A stretch of DNA of 64,000 nucleotides from Piscicola geometra (Eukaryota > Annelida > Clitellata > Hirudinida > Piscicolidae), in NCBI GenBank assembly GCA_943735955.1, contig OX030967.1, positions 5,581,759 to 5,645,758 on the forward strand, given 5' to 3'. Shown piece by piece: positions 1 through 16,846 of the stretch. The position numbers and the translations under genes are program-made. Every line of letters starts with the position of its first letter. Position 1 is the first letter of the stretch. The notes beneath the pieces are model-generated. The model made no database searches and had not been told where the DNA came from. It was given only the letters and a program-made list of their open reading frames with translations.

Positions 1-2
1 AG

Positions 3-122
3 GAAGATGGAGAGGAGGATGAGGAAAAGGAAGATGATGATGAGAAGGAATATGGAAAAGACTCGGAAGGAAATGAATTTAAAGAGATGAATGAAGGAGT
101 GGGAGTAGTCAGAGGCGTATAG
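3..122 (+). CDS. 3' end of a TBC-domain gene (copy 0, partial)
   Basis: An open frame runs from the window edge to a TAG at 120-122. It is very acidic (runs of E and D) and ends EMNEGVGVVRGV. The last exon of the next gene (4780-5087) ends the same way: an acidic tract, then a short segment ending in VVKGG. The fragment is therefore the C-terminal tail of another member of the TBC array, with the rest lying left of the window. A polyadenylation signal AATAAA lies at 244-249, about 120 nt after the stop; the next copy has its AATAAA at the same distance. Nothing catalytic is visible in this piece; the assignment rests on similarity to the neighbour. Confidence 0.6.
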   Translation, partial: EDGEEDEEKEDDDEKEYGKDSEGNEFKEMNEGVGVVRGV

Positions 123-518
123 TGGATGGAAAGACCGTGATGTCATAGCAGTTAAAAAATAGAACTTTAAAAATATATTCATGAAATTACTCTAAAAAAC
201 GTAAAACTATTATAATTACTTTTAATATTGATTTTTTCAACTGAATAAAATTGGTTTTCCAACTTTCTTATATTTTAATATTTCGCTAACAGAATTAATG
301 CATACAGCTGCTTCAGGGAAACACGAATACAATTATTTCAAGTATTTGAGAAAACGAGTTCGCTTAGGCTATTCAAAGGAGTAAAAAGATTTGATGACGT
401 GAGCAAAAAGCAAAAAAATAAACATAAAAAACAACAAAACTTAATTTACTTTCACTGTAACAAATTTAATTTAAATGGTCCAAAAAAACGAAAAAACTGA
501 CTTAACAACTTTATCAAA
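123..518. other. Intergenic: 3' UTR of copy 0 and 5' region of TBC copy 1
   Basis: No coding signal. It contains the AATAAA at 244-249 and then about 270 bp of AT-rich sequence up to the ATG at 519. I see no clear TATA box or other recognisable element. Confidence 0.4.
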
Positions 519-5087
<4,569 letters not shown>

Positions 5088-5542
5088 CGAAGAGTCATCA
5101 TGTCATTGAAAGTATAAAAATACAGCAACTAAATAACTTTTTTTAAAATACATATAAAAATTCTTTAAAAAATGCAAAACGTAAAAGTTTAATTTCTTTA
5201 AATATGTAATAAAGTGAATGAAATTGCTTTTCGAATTTCCTTTCACAACAGCCACCCCATTTTAGCCGAAAACGATTCGTCCAAAAACACATATATATTA
5301 TGAATAAGTGAGGATAAAACTTATTGACACCAGAATATAATGCATTTAAAAACCCTAAAAAGTAAGATGACGTAGGGTAAAAGTTAAGAAATCAACATAA
5401 ACAACCAAGAAACTCTACTTAGACATAATATAACGCATGAAACTCTTAATTTTAAACAAAAAACAATTAAACTTTTAATAATTAAAGCAAACATCAAACC
5501 TTTTAATTCTACTACAAAAATTCAAAACTTAAATTTATTAAA
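5088..5542. other. Intergenic between TBC copies 1 and 2
   Basis: AT-rich 3' UTR with AATAAA at 5208-5213, then a presumed promoter for the next copy. No other feature recognised. Confidence 0.4.
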
Positions 5543-6422
5543 ATGGCTGCCGCCCAATCTGAGTGGGATGAAATGCAGGCGGTTATAAAGAAGTACAGCG
5601 ATGTAATTGTTAATTTCAAACATCTAGATTTGTTATACTGAGATTTAATTTTATCCACTAATTACCTGTCGATCATTTCTCACAAATTCATCAATTTTTT
5701 AAAATTTAAGATTTTCAATAATTTACAACTTTCTAGTAAGGCAATACCCACCACATCCACCGACAATCCATTGTAAGTCATAACCATCAAAGCACCCACC
5801 ACAATTCCACCACCTCTAACGAACCCACCACCACCCCCTTAGACACCAGACTCCCCTAGAACAAAAAGAGAAACTGACCGATTCGGCTTTGTCATGTGAC
5901 CAAATTATTCTTATAAACACAATTTAAAACAATAAAATACAATTTGATACAATCAATTCAAAAAAAGTAAAAAAGATTAACATTTAACAAAATTAAAAAA
6001 AACAATGTAAATTAAAATAAATGTACTCATGGAAAGATCTAAACTTACTCAATATTAAAATTAATATTTTGTTGTTTTATAATTTCATTTTTCAGCTCAA
6101 ACGAAAATCCACAAGAGTCGCCTGCAGATAGAGAAAAAGTAACGCTAAAACAAATCAGTTAAATCATAGTGAAAATCATTGTGTTAATCATCACGTTAAT
6201 CATTATAAAATATTGTGTTAATCATCATCGGAATCATTTTGATAATCATGCACATCATCATCATCGTCATCATCATCCCCATCATCCCAGAATGATAAAA
6301 AAGAGCTGACAGAAATAGATAAGTGGTTGAATATCGTTGGAGATTGGGAGAAACGCAAGAATGACCCAAAGGTGATGATGACGACGACGACGACGATGAT
6401 GATGATGATGATGATGATGATA

Positions 6423-6480
<58 letters not shown>

Positions 6481-8417
6481 CGATGATGACGAAAATGAGG
6501 ATGATGATGATGAGAATGATGAAGATGAAAACGATGATGATGAGAATGATGATGAAGTATCATTTTAAAGGAATGACGGTCACCACCAAAAAATTGTCAA
6601 AATCTGCATTCATTCACTTCTTTCCATCAACCCAACTATCGAATCTCTTCACAACTCATTCTTCACATCGCGAAAACGCTTTCATTTTCTTTTTCTGCCC
6701 TTTTTCACCCACAAAAAATATTTTCCATTTATCCCCCCCCCCCTCCCTCCCCACTGCACCCTTTCCAGCTTTTAGACCTGATTTACCAAGGAATTCCGCA
6801 CCCGCTGAGAGGAATTGTGTGGGGTCTGCTGTTGGATGTGCCGAGAAGCAAGATGAACATGTTCGGAGTTTACAACGTAGGATTTTGTTGATTTTGTTCT
6901 TGAAAAAGAAAAAAATACTTCTTTTTTTTGGAATAGGGGAAACAATTATTTTAAATAATAATATTTAGTTATTATAAAAAAAACTTTGAAAAAACTTGAC
7001 GCTCTTTGAGCCTCTTCACCAGCAATCTCAAATCATTTCATCAAAACGACAAAATAAATCCTTTTAAATTTTTTATCGAAAAAAAATGAATCAATTTTTA
7101 TTGCCATCTTCTTTCCTGATCATCAAAAGCAAATACTCTTTACAAATTCATTTCTCTAGGTTATCAAAGGCAAGCTGAAAGACAAGGGTGATCCGATGAG
7201 CATTCTGCAGGTGGACAAGGACATACCGCGAACTTTCACGCAGCACGACTACTTCATGGACGAGATGTCGCCCAAGTGGGTTTGCTTTGAAGATGGCGAG
7301 ATTTTTAGTTTGAAATATATTTGAAATGTAGGATTTAAAAATGTATTAGTGAAGAAAATAGATTATTTCTATAAGATTAATTCAGTGAATTGTAAAACGA
7401 ATTTTTAAGCTAAAAAAAGTAGAATAGTAAAAAAATATTCAAGTTTTAATATATGATTATTTAATTTCTTTTTCAGACAAAAAGAGTTATTTTGGGCTTG
7501 TTCTTCCCTCTCCCTGTACCACCCCATCGTTGGCTACGTGCAAGGCCTCAACTTCCTGATGGGTCTGTTCCTCATGGTGATGCCAGAAGAGGTGGAAATG
7601 GAAAGGGTGGTGGAAATGTTTTTAAAAAATCGAAAGAGTGGTGGAAATGTTTTAAAAGAATGGAAAAAGGGTGGTACAAAGTATGAAGAATGGAAAGGTT
7701 TTCAAAGAAATAGTTGACAACCTTTTATATTTTAATTTAAAGATTTTTGTTTTAAACAATCCCTTCACGCCAGGACGCCTTCTGGGCAGTATCGAATCTC
7801 CTGACCAATGATAGACATGGCCTTATGGGTTAAAAGACTTTTATTCAAATTAATTAATTAACTAACTAACTTTAATCAATCAATCAATTTAGTTTTGATT
7901 CGAACCATCTATCTATTCAGAGCACCAACCAACAAAAAACAAAAAACAAACAAACAAACAAACCAACAAACAAACCAACAAACAAACCAACAAACAAACA
8001 AACAAACAAACAAACAAACAAACAAACAAACAAACAAACAAACAAACAAACAAACAAACAAACAAACAAACAAACAAACAAACAAACAAACAAACAAACA
8101 AACAAACAAACAAACAAACAAACAAACAAACAAACAAACAAACAAACAAACAAACAAACAAACAAACAAACAAACAAACAAACAAACAAACAAACAAACA
8201 AACAAACAAACAAACAAACAAACAAACCCACCAGTCACTCACACATCCGCACCTTCCTCCCAAACTTCTTCAGGCTTTTTCCAAGAAGGCTTTCCTAAGA
8301 TGAAAGCCTTCCGAGAATGCCACGATGAAGCCATCAAGAGAATCTTTCCCAAAGTATGGACCCATCTGGTGAGTGTTTTTAAAATATTGAAATTTATATC
8401 ACTACAAAGAATAATGC

Positions 8418-8466
<49 letters not shown>

Positions 8467-9321
8467 AACTTTGTGAACATCAATTGGTGGAATAAACTGA
8501 TGGACAGAGTTGGTTTTCCCTTTGATAAGCAAGCAGACCCTCTCAATCTCAAACCCCACAGGATAAAAACAGTCTGATGCCAGAAATACACACCACGCGT
8601 TGGTACATGACTTGTTTCATAAACCAGGTAAAGTTTTAAGATTTATCTTTTTTGGTACGATAAATCTCATCAATATTTACTAAAAAACAAATTTATTTGG
8701 GAAGTAAGTTTTACTGATTAATTATATTTCGAAACTATATTTATGTGCAAAACAAATAGATTTTATATAAAAAGCAAAGAATTCTATGTTAGAATGACAA
8801 AATGAGGTTAATGATATAAAACTAACACAATTTTAAATTTTAATTGGTTTGCACCACACCCAGTTGCCTTTCCATCTTGTGTTACGTCTATGGGACGTTA
8901 TTTTGATAGAAGGAAACGATTCTCTAGCTGGCATGACCTTTGCTCTCTTCGACCGATTCCAAAGTATTGAGATACAAGTTATTAAAATCTTTAAAAATTA
9001 AAAATTACAGTACTTTTTTTTAAATACCGACACATTGTGGCGTTAAGTTAACACTATTAAAACTAAATTCCTCTCCAAACCACCTCTACAGAAGAAATCC
9101 TAAAATTGGACATCGGTGATCTTTTTGGCTTCTTTGGTAACCTCAATACCAATCCAGGCCTTAACGCCGACTCAGACGTCAAACTTATTCTTCGAATTCG
9201 AGATGGAATCAAGAAAGTGGTGCAAGAGAGAAACAAATTGAAGGGAGGAAAGTGCGGTCCCAAGCGTAATTCACAAAATCTCAAGGATAGTAAATCCAGC
9301 AGTGCTAAAGTCGCTGCTTAA
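5543..9321 (+). CDS. TBC-domain RabGAP, RN-tre/USP6NL-like (TBC copy 2)
   Basis: Twelve exons join in phase to 373 aa: 5543-5602, 5843-5895, 6096-6138, 6291-6371, 6769-6876, 7160-7275, 7477-7591, 7774-7828, 8274-8368, 8562-8627, 8864-8963, 9092-9321. Exon phases equal those of copy 1, and most exon lengths are the same or within a codon. Motifs: DRFGFV, KWLNIVGDWEK, QGIPHPLRGIVW, arginine finger in VDKDIPRT, glutamine finger in GYVQGLN, MPEEDAFWAV, FFQEGFPK, TRWYMTCF, LRLWDVIL. The C-terminal tail is basic and short rather than acidic as in copy 1, so the copies probably differ in targeting or regulation outside the TBC fold. Microsatellites lie in introns 3, 4, 8 and 9. A plausible AATAAA lies near 9511. 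Confidence 0.85.
6372..6555 (+). repeat. (ATG)n microsatellite at the start of TBC copy 2 intron 4
   Basis: Begins directly at the splice donor (GTGATGATGACGACG...) after the exon ending at 6371 and continues for about 180 bp with scattered GAC, GAA and AAT variants. Confidence 0.9.
7925..8227 (+). repeat. (CAAA)n microsatellite in TBC copy 2 intron 8
   Basis: About 300 bp of near-perfect tetranucleotide between exons 8 (ends 7828) and 9 (starts 8274). A TAAC/AATC-type repeat precedes it (7850-7890). The long KQTN and FVCL frames here are noncoding. Confidence 0.95.
8410..8465 (+). repeat. (ATG)n microsatellite in TBC copy 2 intron 9
   Basis: Short pure ATG run inside the intron between exons 8274-8368 and 8562-8627. 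Confidence 0.9.
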
Positions 9322-9933
9322 AACAGCGGCAAGAATAATCAAAATGAGGGTAATAATAAAGGGGGTGAATGAGATAGAATTGGAAGGGATGGGGTTGGAA
9401 GTAATGGGGTTGGAAATGATGAAAGCGTAGAAAAAAGAAAAATGTTGAGAGTAAGAATGAAGTGGTAGTGGAAGTAGTGAGATGCAGCTAGTGAAGATCG
9501 TTGGAATGGAAATAAAAAGTAAATAAATAAATAAAAGTTTAAAAAGCGGAAATTTGAATTTTATGAAAAAATAGTAAAACCATAATTTATTTTTTGGTAT
9601 CTGTTTACTCAAGTTAGATAAAATCATTTTTAATAAACATTTATTAGCTTTAAACAATTTATTTTCAAATTGAATTAAATAAATAGATTTCAATACCAAT
9701 TACTTGACTTTTTATAATTTTTTTAAACTTGCAAATCTATGAAAATGTGCAGCTAAAATAGACAAATATTCCCAAAAGAAACCGAAAGATTCTTTGGATT
9801 AGGATTGGGTCTGAAGTGATATCTGTAACCAAATAAGTAACTATATTTACAAATAGCATTTTAAAACATTTTATTATTAATATTTCTGTTAATTTAATTA
9901 ATTAATTTATTTATTTTCCGTTTGTTTGATATT
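9322..9933. other. Convergent 3' intergenic region
   Basis: Lies between the stop of TBC copy 2 (plus strand) and the stop of TBC copy 3 (minus strand). AT-rich, with several AATAAA-like strings (near 9511 and in an AAAT run near 9520-9535). Nothing else recognised. Confidence 0.4.
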
Positions 9934-12900
9934 CTACTGTCTTTTCCTCTTCTGGAATGGATACCACGCTCTTTTGCTGGAGACTGGGGTGTTCAACTTG
10001 ATGATGTTGTTTCTCAGACAATTGATGAAATACTCATCATTCCTCTCGTCTGCAAGCTTTGCATTCGTCTCTAAATTTCTGAACAGCGCATAAAAAGTTT
10101 TCTGGTCTGAGTCGAGTATTTCATCTAGTGAAACAAAATAAATATTATCCGTTATTTATTAAATAAATCATTTTTAAAAATAATGTAAAACACAAATCTG
10201 TCCCATAAAGCGACTGACTCACGTGCAAACATCTCGACCAAGGTGAAGGCTGCCGCCTCGAAAACGTGAAATCCTTCATGCAAAAAGACGTCCCAAATGC
10301 GCAGACTGAGACGAAACGGAAGCTAAGTAGAATGGAAAAATAAGATGAAAAAGTATTTCAAAAAATGTTATTATATAAAATATTAAGTTTTATACTCTAA
10401 CTTGAAGGAAATAAAAACAAGTCTATAATTTTTCGATTTTGTTGATTTATTTATTTAAAAAGTTAAATGAAATGAAACAAACATTTTCAAGAAAACAGCC
10501 TATGAACCATCTGCTGCTGTAGAACGTGGTTGACATGTCTATTCTGCACTGAATAAATAATCATAAGAAAAAATATAATAAATTAATTAAAACTTGAATT
10601 CTAATTACATAAATTGTAAACGCTTTAAAATTGAATTTAAAAGATCTTAACCAGATGGTTTGCTATAGCTGGAAGGTGTATATTGAGATGCTCGTCGTGT
10701 TTTTGAATTGTGCTCTTCACTTTTGGAAACCCCTTCGGGAAAATGCCTTGGTGCATTCGAAAAGAATGAATTAGAAAGTGGACTAGAGGGATGCAAGATG
10801 AACGCATGCATTATTGGATGCTTGAATTAGAAGATGAATTCATGAATGGATAGGCAGATAGACGGATTAATGGTAAAGTAAATGAAACCCACCGTAAAGA
10901 TCATATTTTGAATGCATCAATAAAATTTCCAAGGCCCAAAAAGAGTCCTAGAAAAAAAAAGTAAATTGAGCGACAAATTAACTCCACTCGTTCACCCCTC
11001 ATCTCCATTCATTTCACTTCTACCAACCTCCACAAACTCATCACCTCCACCAATCCACCTACCCATCCACCCACCCACCCACCCACCTACCCACTTACCC
11101 ACCCACCCACCCACCCACCCACCCACCCACCCACCCACCCACCCACCCACCCACCCACCCACCCACCCACCCACCCACTCACCCACTTACCCACCCACCC
11201 AGCCATCCACCCACCCACTCACCCACTTACCCACCCACCCACCCACCAACTTCTTCTGACATATACATAAGCAACAGTCCAGCCACTTCGTTCAGACCTT
11301 GTGTGTAGCCCATTATAGGGTGGTAGATAGACGTGACTGCTAGAACAAAGAACAACTCTTGTTGTCTGAGGGTAGACAATAAAAAGAAAAGAAACCTTTT
11401 ACTTTTTGTTTTAGAAGTTTTAATATTGTTAATTTTTATTGTTTTTATTTCGTGAGCTAAGTTGTTGATTTTGAAAGAGAATTTACATGAAATTCTAGGT
11501 CTTAGAATCTAGAACAATCTTTTTTTATAGATCATTTAATTTATTTAAGTTTAGGAGGTTTAACCCCTGCATGTGTATTGACCTCTATAGTGGCTGATGT
11601 TAAGATACTTATCAATAAAAATAATATTCTAAAACTTTAAATCAGTCAAGAAGATACAAACAAAAACAATTTCGTAAATTAATTTTTTTATCATTTAACC
11701 AACTTGAAAGAGAATTCTTGACTGTACAAGATGTGGTTTTTGTAGGTTCTGTTGACGTCCCTGTCTATTTTTAGGATATTTTCGGCTGTGGCGTAAAACT
11801 CCAAACGGTCTTTGAGCCTCTATAATTGAGAATTTAAACGATTAAATACTGTTTAAATTAAATTAAATTATAGAAAAAAAAATGTTTAAATATAAATAAA
11901 ATTGTTTCAATAATTTTTTTTATTCAATAACAATGGCATATTTCCAAATAAATTCTGGTTATAACTTTTATTTGAATAGTTGGACTTCACCGACCCCATA
12001 AGCATTAACTGAAATCCTTCTCCCCTTCACTTCGAGCAACAACACCCATATATGTCCTCTCAATTCGTTCGGAATCCCACCGTGTATCATGTTTTTGAGC
12101 TGAATGCATGGATGGATTGATGCATGGATGGATGGATGGATGGATGGATGGATGGATGGATGGATGGATGGATGGATGGATGGATGGATGAATGGATGGA
12201 TGGATGGATGGATGGATGGATGGATGGATGAATGCATGAATGGATAAATGCATGGATGGATGCATGAATGGATAAAATAAATCCTGCGAGAAACAATAAA
12301 GCAGTAAAAAATGTAAAAAATAAACACAGAAAAAGGAAAAAAAGAAAAAATACTTGTCTATGGCTAAAGTGGAATTTTTTTTACCACTGATCATCATCAT
12401 CCTTCTCACTCGTCGTAACTTACTATTAATTACTCTTCAACATTAACTTTTTCAAATTAATTATATGTTTTTATTTTACATATAATTTGGCTAAGTCTAA
12501 ATATTTCTTAACTTTCATTCATTCTCGCTGCTTCCAACATGTCTACCAAAATCTCGTTCTAACCTATCTCGTTTGATCTTAATCAAATTTAATCAGATTA
12601 TACAAACTATGACTTCATCTAGATTAGCCTACTCATCATCACAACTTCTTGAAATCCGTTCTCAAATCACCACTCGAGTCTACAAAAAGTTACGAAACAC
12701 ATTATTCATCAGCAAAATCTGGAAACCAAAATCAAACTCAAATTCATCTAAATCTCCAACAAACTTAGCTAAATCTCCATCAATCTCCTCTATATCTCCA
12801 ACAAACTTAGCTAAATCTCCATCAAACTCCTCTATATCTCCGCCAAACTCGTATACATCTCTACCAAACTCTTCAAAATCTTCACCAACACAAAAAACAG

Positions 12901-15900
12901 CAAGTTTAAAGCAACTAAAACTGGGTTCTTTAAACACCAGGTCTGCCGTTAAAAAAGCGGGCCTGTTACATGACTTAATCAATGACTATAAACTAGACAT
13001 GTTATGTCTTACAGAAACATGGATACCCTCAGACGCTCCGACAGCGATAAAGAATGACTCAGCACCACCAGGGTATTCCGTAACACACAGTCACAGGGGC
13101 ACTTATGAAGGCAAAAGGGGAGGCGGCCTTGCCTTCATACATAAGGCCACCATAAAGTGCACCGTAGTCAAAACAGCAGTAACCCCAGATTATGAATATC
13201 TTATAATTAAACTAACTAATACACAAACTCCTTTACACATAGTCATTATTTATAGGCCACCTAATAACTCACTCACTAATTTCATCAAACAATTCTCCCA
13301 ACTTATCGATTCATTAACCTCCCTAAATTCTAATTTAATCCTGTGTGGAGATTTTAACGCTCCTCATACTTCTAACTCTACCACACTAATTAATGAAAAG
13401 CTCCAAAATATCATCGACGAATACAACCTATATCAGCACATAAACGCACCAACTCACGAAAACGGCAATACACTCGACCTACTCATAACCTGCATCAACG
13501 CATCTAGTTTCATCACTAATCATTCTATACATCCAACACTATTTTCAGATCATCATCTCATTTCATCTACCCTATCATTAATAAAGCCAATTCCTATCAG
13601 CACCATAATTAAATACCGTAGGATCAAAAAAATAGACTGGATCAATTTCAATATTGACCTCAAATCATCTTCAATATTAGATTGCAAGAGTTGCACTACA
13701 GACCAATACGTCGAACACATAAATAAGGTCATCCTCAAACTATTAGATAAGTATGCGCCACTACAAACAAAAGTCATACGACGATCACACCAAAATCGCC
13801 ACAAAATTTCACTGGAGGCAATTAGAGCCAAAAGACACAGAAGGAAAGCTGAGAAAACCTATTTCAAAGATCCTTCATCTTTTAATAAACAACTTTATAA
13901 TAAAGCTAAAGCATCAACAAGAGAAGCAATTATTAAATCAAGAATAGAAATAATTAAAACGGAAATAGATTCATCCAATAACCCACGTACTCTATGGCAA
14001 AATCTAAATAAACTATTACACCGGCAAAAAAATGATCCATCCAACAACTCAAGCAATACAAACATGGCTTCCATCTTCAACAACTTTTTCAGCAGCAAAA
14101 TTGAAAATATTCATAAGAATATTGATAATCTCCTATCACAACCTCAAAACGAACAGTTCATACACACTCATAGAAAAAACATCATTGACCCCATATCTAA
14201 CTTTAAACCAACAACATCTGAAGAAATGTTACAAATCATTCATGCTACATGCACGAAGACATCGCCCATTGATCCTTTTCCTCACCAAGTTATAAGACAA
14301 TGTAGCTCAATATTGTCAAAAGCCATCTCACAGCTCGTCAACTTATCTTTCCAAGAAGGATGTTTTCCATCTACTTTCAAAGCAGCCCAAATTACACCAA
14401 TATTAAAGAAAGCCAACCTCGACACAACCAATCCAGCAAATTATCGACCTATTTCCAACCTGTCCACCATATCAAAAATTATGGAAAGGGCCGTATTAAA
14501 ACAACTACAACCTCACATCACCTCCAATCCAAACTATCCCACTCACCAATCAGCCTATAGACCTTACCCCTCTACATAAACAGCCCTACTCCATCTAACT
14601 GACAACATTTTCAACGGATGCGACTCAAAAAATACCACCCTCCTCGCATCACTCGACCTATCAGCAGCCTTCGACACCATCAGCCATTCCATCCTCATCG
14701 ACAGACTTCATAAAGAATTTGGAGTTGATGGAACAGCTTTAAACTGGCTGTCATCATATTTAGAAAATAGACATTATCAAGTTAAATTAGGTACACACAT
14801 CTCATCACCAACCAATATACAACACGGCGTTCCTCAAGGCTCTGTTCTTGGACCGCTTCTTTTCACCACATACATCTCACCTATCTCAAATATAGTCAAC
14901 CAATTCAACATAACCTACCATAAATATGCTGATGATTTACAACTTCTTCAATTCATCACACCTAATACATCCAACCAAGCTACTAGTAACCTCACATCTT
15001 GCATACAAACCATGGAAACTTGGTTTCTCAATAACTATCTCCAGTTTAACACCACTAAATCAGAAATAATAAAACTAGGCACCCCTTATCAATTAAATAG
15101 TTTAAACACAATATCATCTGTCAACATCAACTCAGATAAAATCCCTATCAATAACAATCTCAAAATACTCGGAGTCACCCTAGACAGCAAACTCACTTTC
15201 AAAAACCACATCACATCTATCATCCAATCATCACACTATCATCTCAAAGCAATCAAACACATACGCCCATTCATTACTACTGATCTCTCCGCCTCACTTT
15301 CCCGATGTCTAATACTAAGCAAACTTGACTACTGTAACTCGCTATTATATAATATCACCAATCAAGAAAGAAATCGTCTACAATCAGTTTTAAACAAGGC
15401 GGCTAGAATCACACTCAACTGTGATTACCCAGGCCATCACCTTGTTCAATCATCAAAGGAAAATCTTATAAAACTCCACTGGCTTCCTATAGACTTTCGA
15501 ATATCCTTTAAAATAGCCATCACCACATTCAAAATTCTTCAAACCTCAATACCGTCATATCTCAGCAAACTCATAACTAAAAAAACATCAAACAAACAAC
15601 TGCGTTCATCTTCATCTCTTCTCCTCAACCAAGAATCCACTACAAACAACATCTCAAAAAGAGCTTTCCGTCACGCAGCTCCAACAACTTGGAATGCCCT
15701 TCCACCTGCACTTCGAAGCATCAACCAATTTTCGACTTTCAAAGCCAAACTGAAAACTCATTACTTTAACTTAGCCTATCATTCTTAATAATTACTCCAT
15801 GCTACTCTTTGCTCTCCTTTTCATAACATTACTATTATAATTATTTTTATTTCTTTATTGCATTACGACGCAGTGAAAGCGCTTCAGTTGCGTGCCCGGG

Positions 15901-16846
15901 CGCTATACAAAAATGACAATTATTATTATTATTATTATTATCATCATCACCATCATCATCATTATCATTGACATCATCATCATTATCATTGACATCATCA
16001 TCATCATTGCCATTGACATCATCATCATCATTGTCATTGACATCATCATCATCATTGCCATTGACATCATCATCATCATTGCCATTGACATCATCATCAT
16101 CATTCTCACAACTGCCGTTTCTCGATACTTCTCCCAGTCCCCGAACACGTCCGTCCATTTGTCAATAACCGCCAACTCATGTCTTGTCTGGTGGTGTTGA
16201 TGATGATGAGGATGATTAAGATGTTGATGATGATGATGATGATGATTAAGATGTTGATAATGATGGTGGTGATGATGATGATCCATATGAATATTCATTA
16301 GGCATGAAAGGCACATGGGCTTCTATTCTTGGTCTGGCGGTTTCTCTTCTACCACCTTCACTGAAATAAATTCAAATTCATTTTTTCTCAAAATATTTTT
16401 TTAGAATGTAATTTGTCTTTTTCTCTATAACTTGCGATAACGTGAAAAATAGAATGACAAGAGTAAGCGTCAGCTAATAGGCAATTTAGACTGTTAATAT
16501 TTTTTACTATTGTATTATATTTTTATTTTAATAGCACCTACGTGATGAATCCAAGTTTGTCGCTTTTTTGACTATTTTCGTCTGGTGCTGGCCTAAGCTA
16601 AAAAATAAAAGGCAATTAATAAGAAGAAAATTTAATTTTAATTATTTTAAACATTTATTTCATATTCTCAAACATTTAATGTTTTACTATATATTTTTAA
16701 TTTTTAATAGAACTTATTTTGGGTTAAAACCACCCACAAACAGATTTGTATTTGTCTATGATATCCAACATCTGCCTCATCCCATCCAGTTCTTCCCCGT
16801 CCATATCCGTCTCCAAAATATCCTCTTCATCATGTCTTGTGGCCAT
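9934..16846 (-). CDS. TBC-domain RabGAP, RN-tre/USP6NL-like, inverted (TBC copy 3)
   Basis: Twelve exons on the minus strand, in order: 16846-16742, 16597-16542, 16360-16315, 16187-16110, 12099-11995, 11819-11704, 11365-11251, 10947-10893, 10746-10652, 10548-10483, 10322-10223, 10124-9934. They give about 375 aa with the same phases as the forward copies. Motifs: [30 protein letters not shown], arginine finger in IDRDVNRT, glutamine finger in [40 protein letters not shown]. The N-terminus is longer and acidic ([10 protein letters not shown]). The exon 5 donor is ambiguous: AYG at 11995, or three codons later. Intron 4 is about 4 kb because it holds an antisense LINE plus microsatellites. Confidence 0.83.
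11050..11250 (+). repeat. (ACCC)n microsatellite at the donor of TBC copy 3 intron 7
   Basis: Read on the gene strand the intron opens GTTGGTGGGTGGGTGGG straight after the exon ending SEE (11251) and continues as TGGG repeats for about 200 bp. Confidence 0.9.
12100..12272 (+). repeat. (GGAT)n microsatellite ending TBC copy 3 intron 4
   Basis: On the gene strand it is a CATC repeat that runs almost to the acceptor (ATGCATTCAG) of the exon at 12099-11995. Confidence 0.9.
12420..15940 (+). mobile_element. Near-full-length LINE (jockey/CR1/L2-type non-LTR retrotransposon)
   Basis: It lies antisense in intron 4 of TBC copy 3. It contains an endonuclease plus reverse transcriptase frame and a 3' UTR. 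The 3' end is a short GC-rich hairpin-like motif (around 15870-15905, containing TCAGTTGCGTGCC) followed by an (ATT)n tail. The 5' end is uncertain; I place it somewhere near 12400-12570. The tail runs directly into the CAT repeat of the host intron. No upstream ORF1 is visible. Confidence 0.8.
12609..15788 (+). pseudogene. LINE EN-RT polyprotein with one internal stop
   Basis: One reading frame from the ATG at 12609 to the TAA at 15786-15788, about 1,060 codons, interrupted only by an in-frame TAA at 14577-14579. An N-terminal low-complexity segment repeats [14 protein letters not shown] units. It is followed by an endonuclease/exonuclease/phosphatase fold ([39 protein letters not shown]) and then a reverse transcriptase ([51 protein letters not shown]). 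The C-terminal region ends with the usual [18 protein letters not shown] segment. The break falls just after YRPYPST, in the RT region where a Glu or similar residue is normal. The element is otherwise intact, so the insertion is probably young. Confidence 0.85.
15905..16282 (+). repeat. (ATT)n/(CAT)n block spanning the LINE tail, TBC copy 3 intron 4 donor and intron 3
   Basis: The LINE's ATT tail (15918-15940) grades into ATC/GACATC repeats up to the exon at 16110-16187. A second ATG/GTGATG block (16195-16282) lies on the other side of that exon. The 78-bp exon is thus an island inside trinucleotide repeats. Confidence 0.85.

Noticed and set aside
9271..9699. 142-codon minus-strand frame
   Set aside because: AT-rich shadow of the TBC copy 2 last exon and its 3' UTR; hydrophobic but with no start or splice support.
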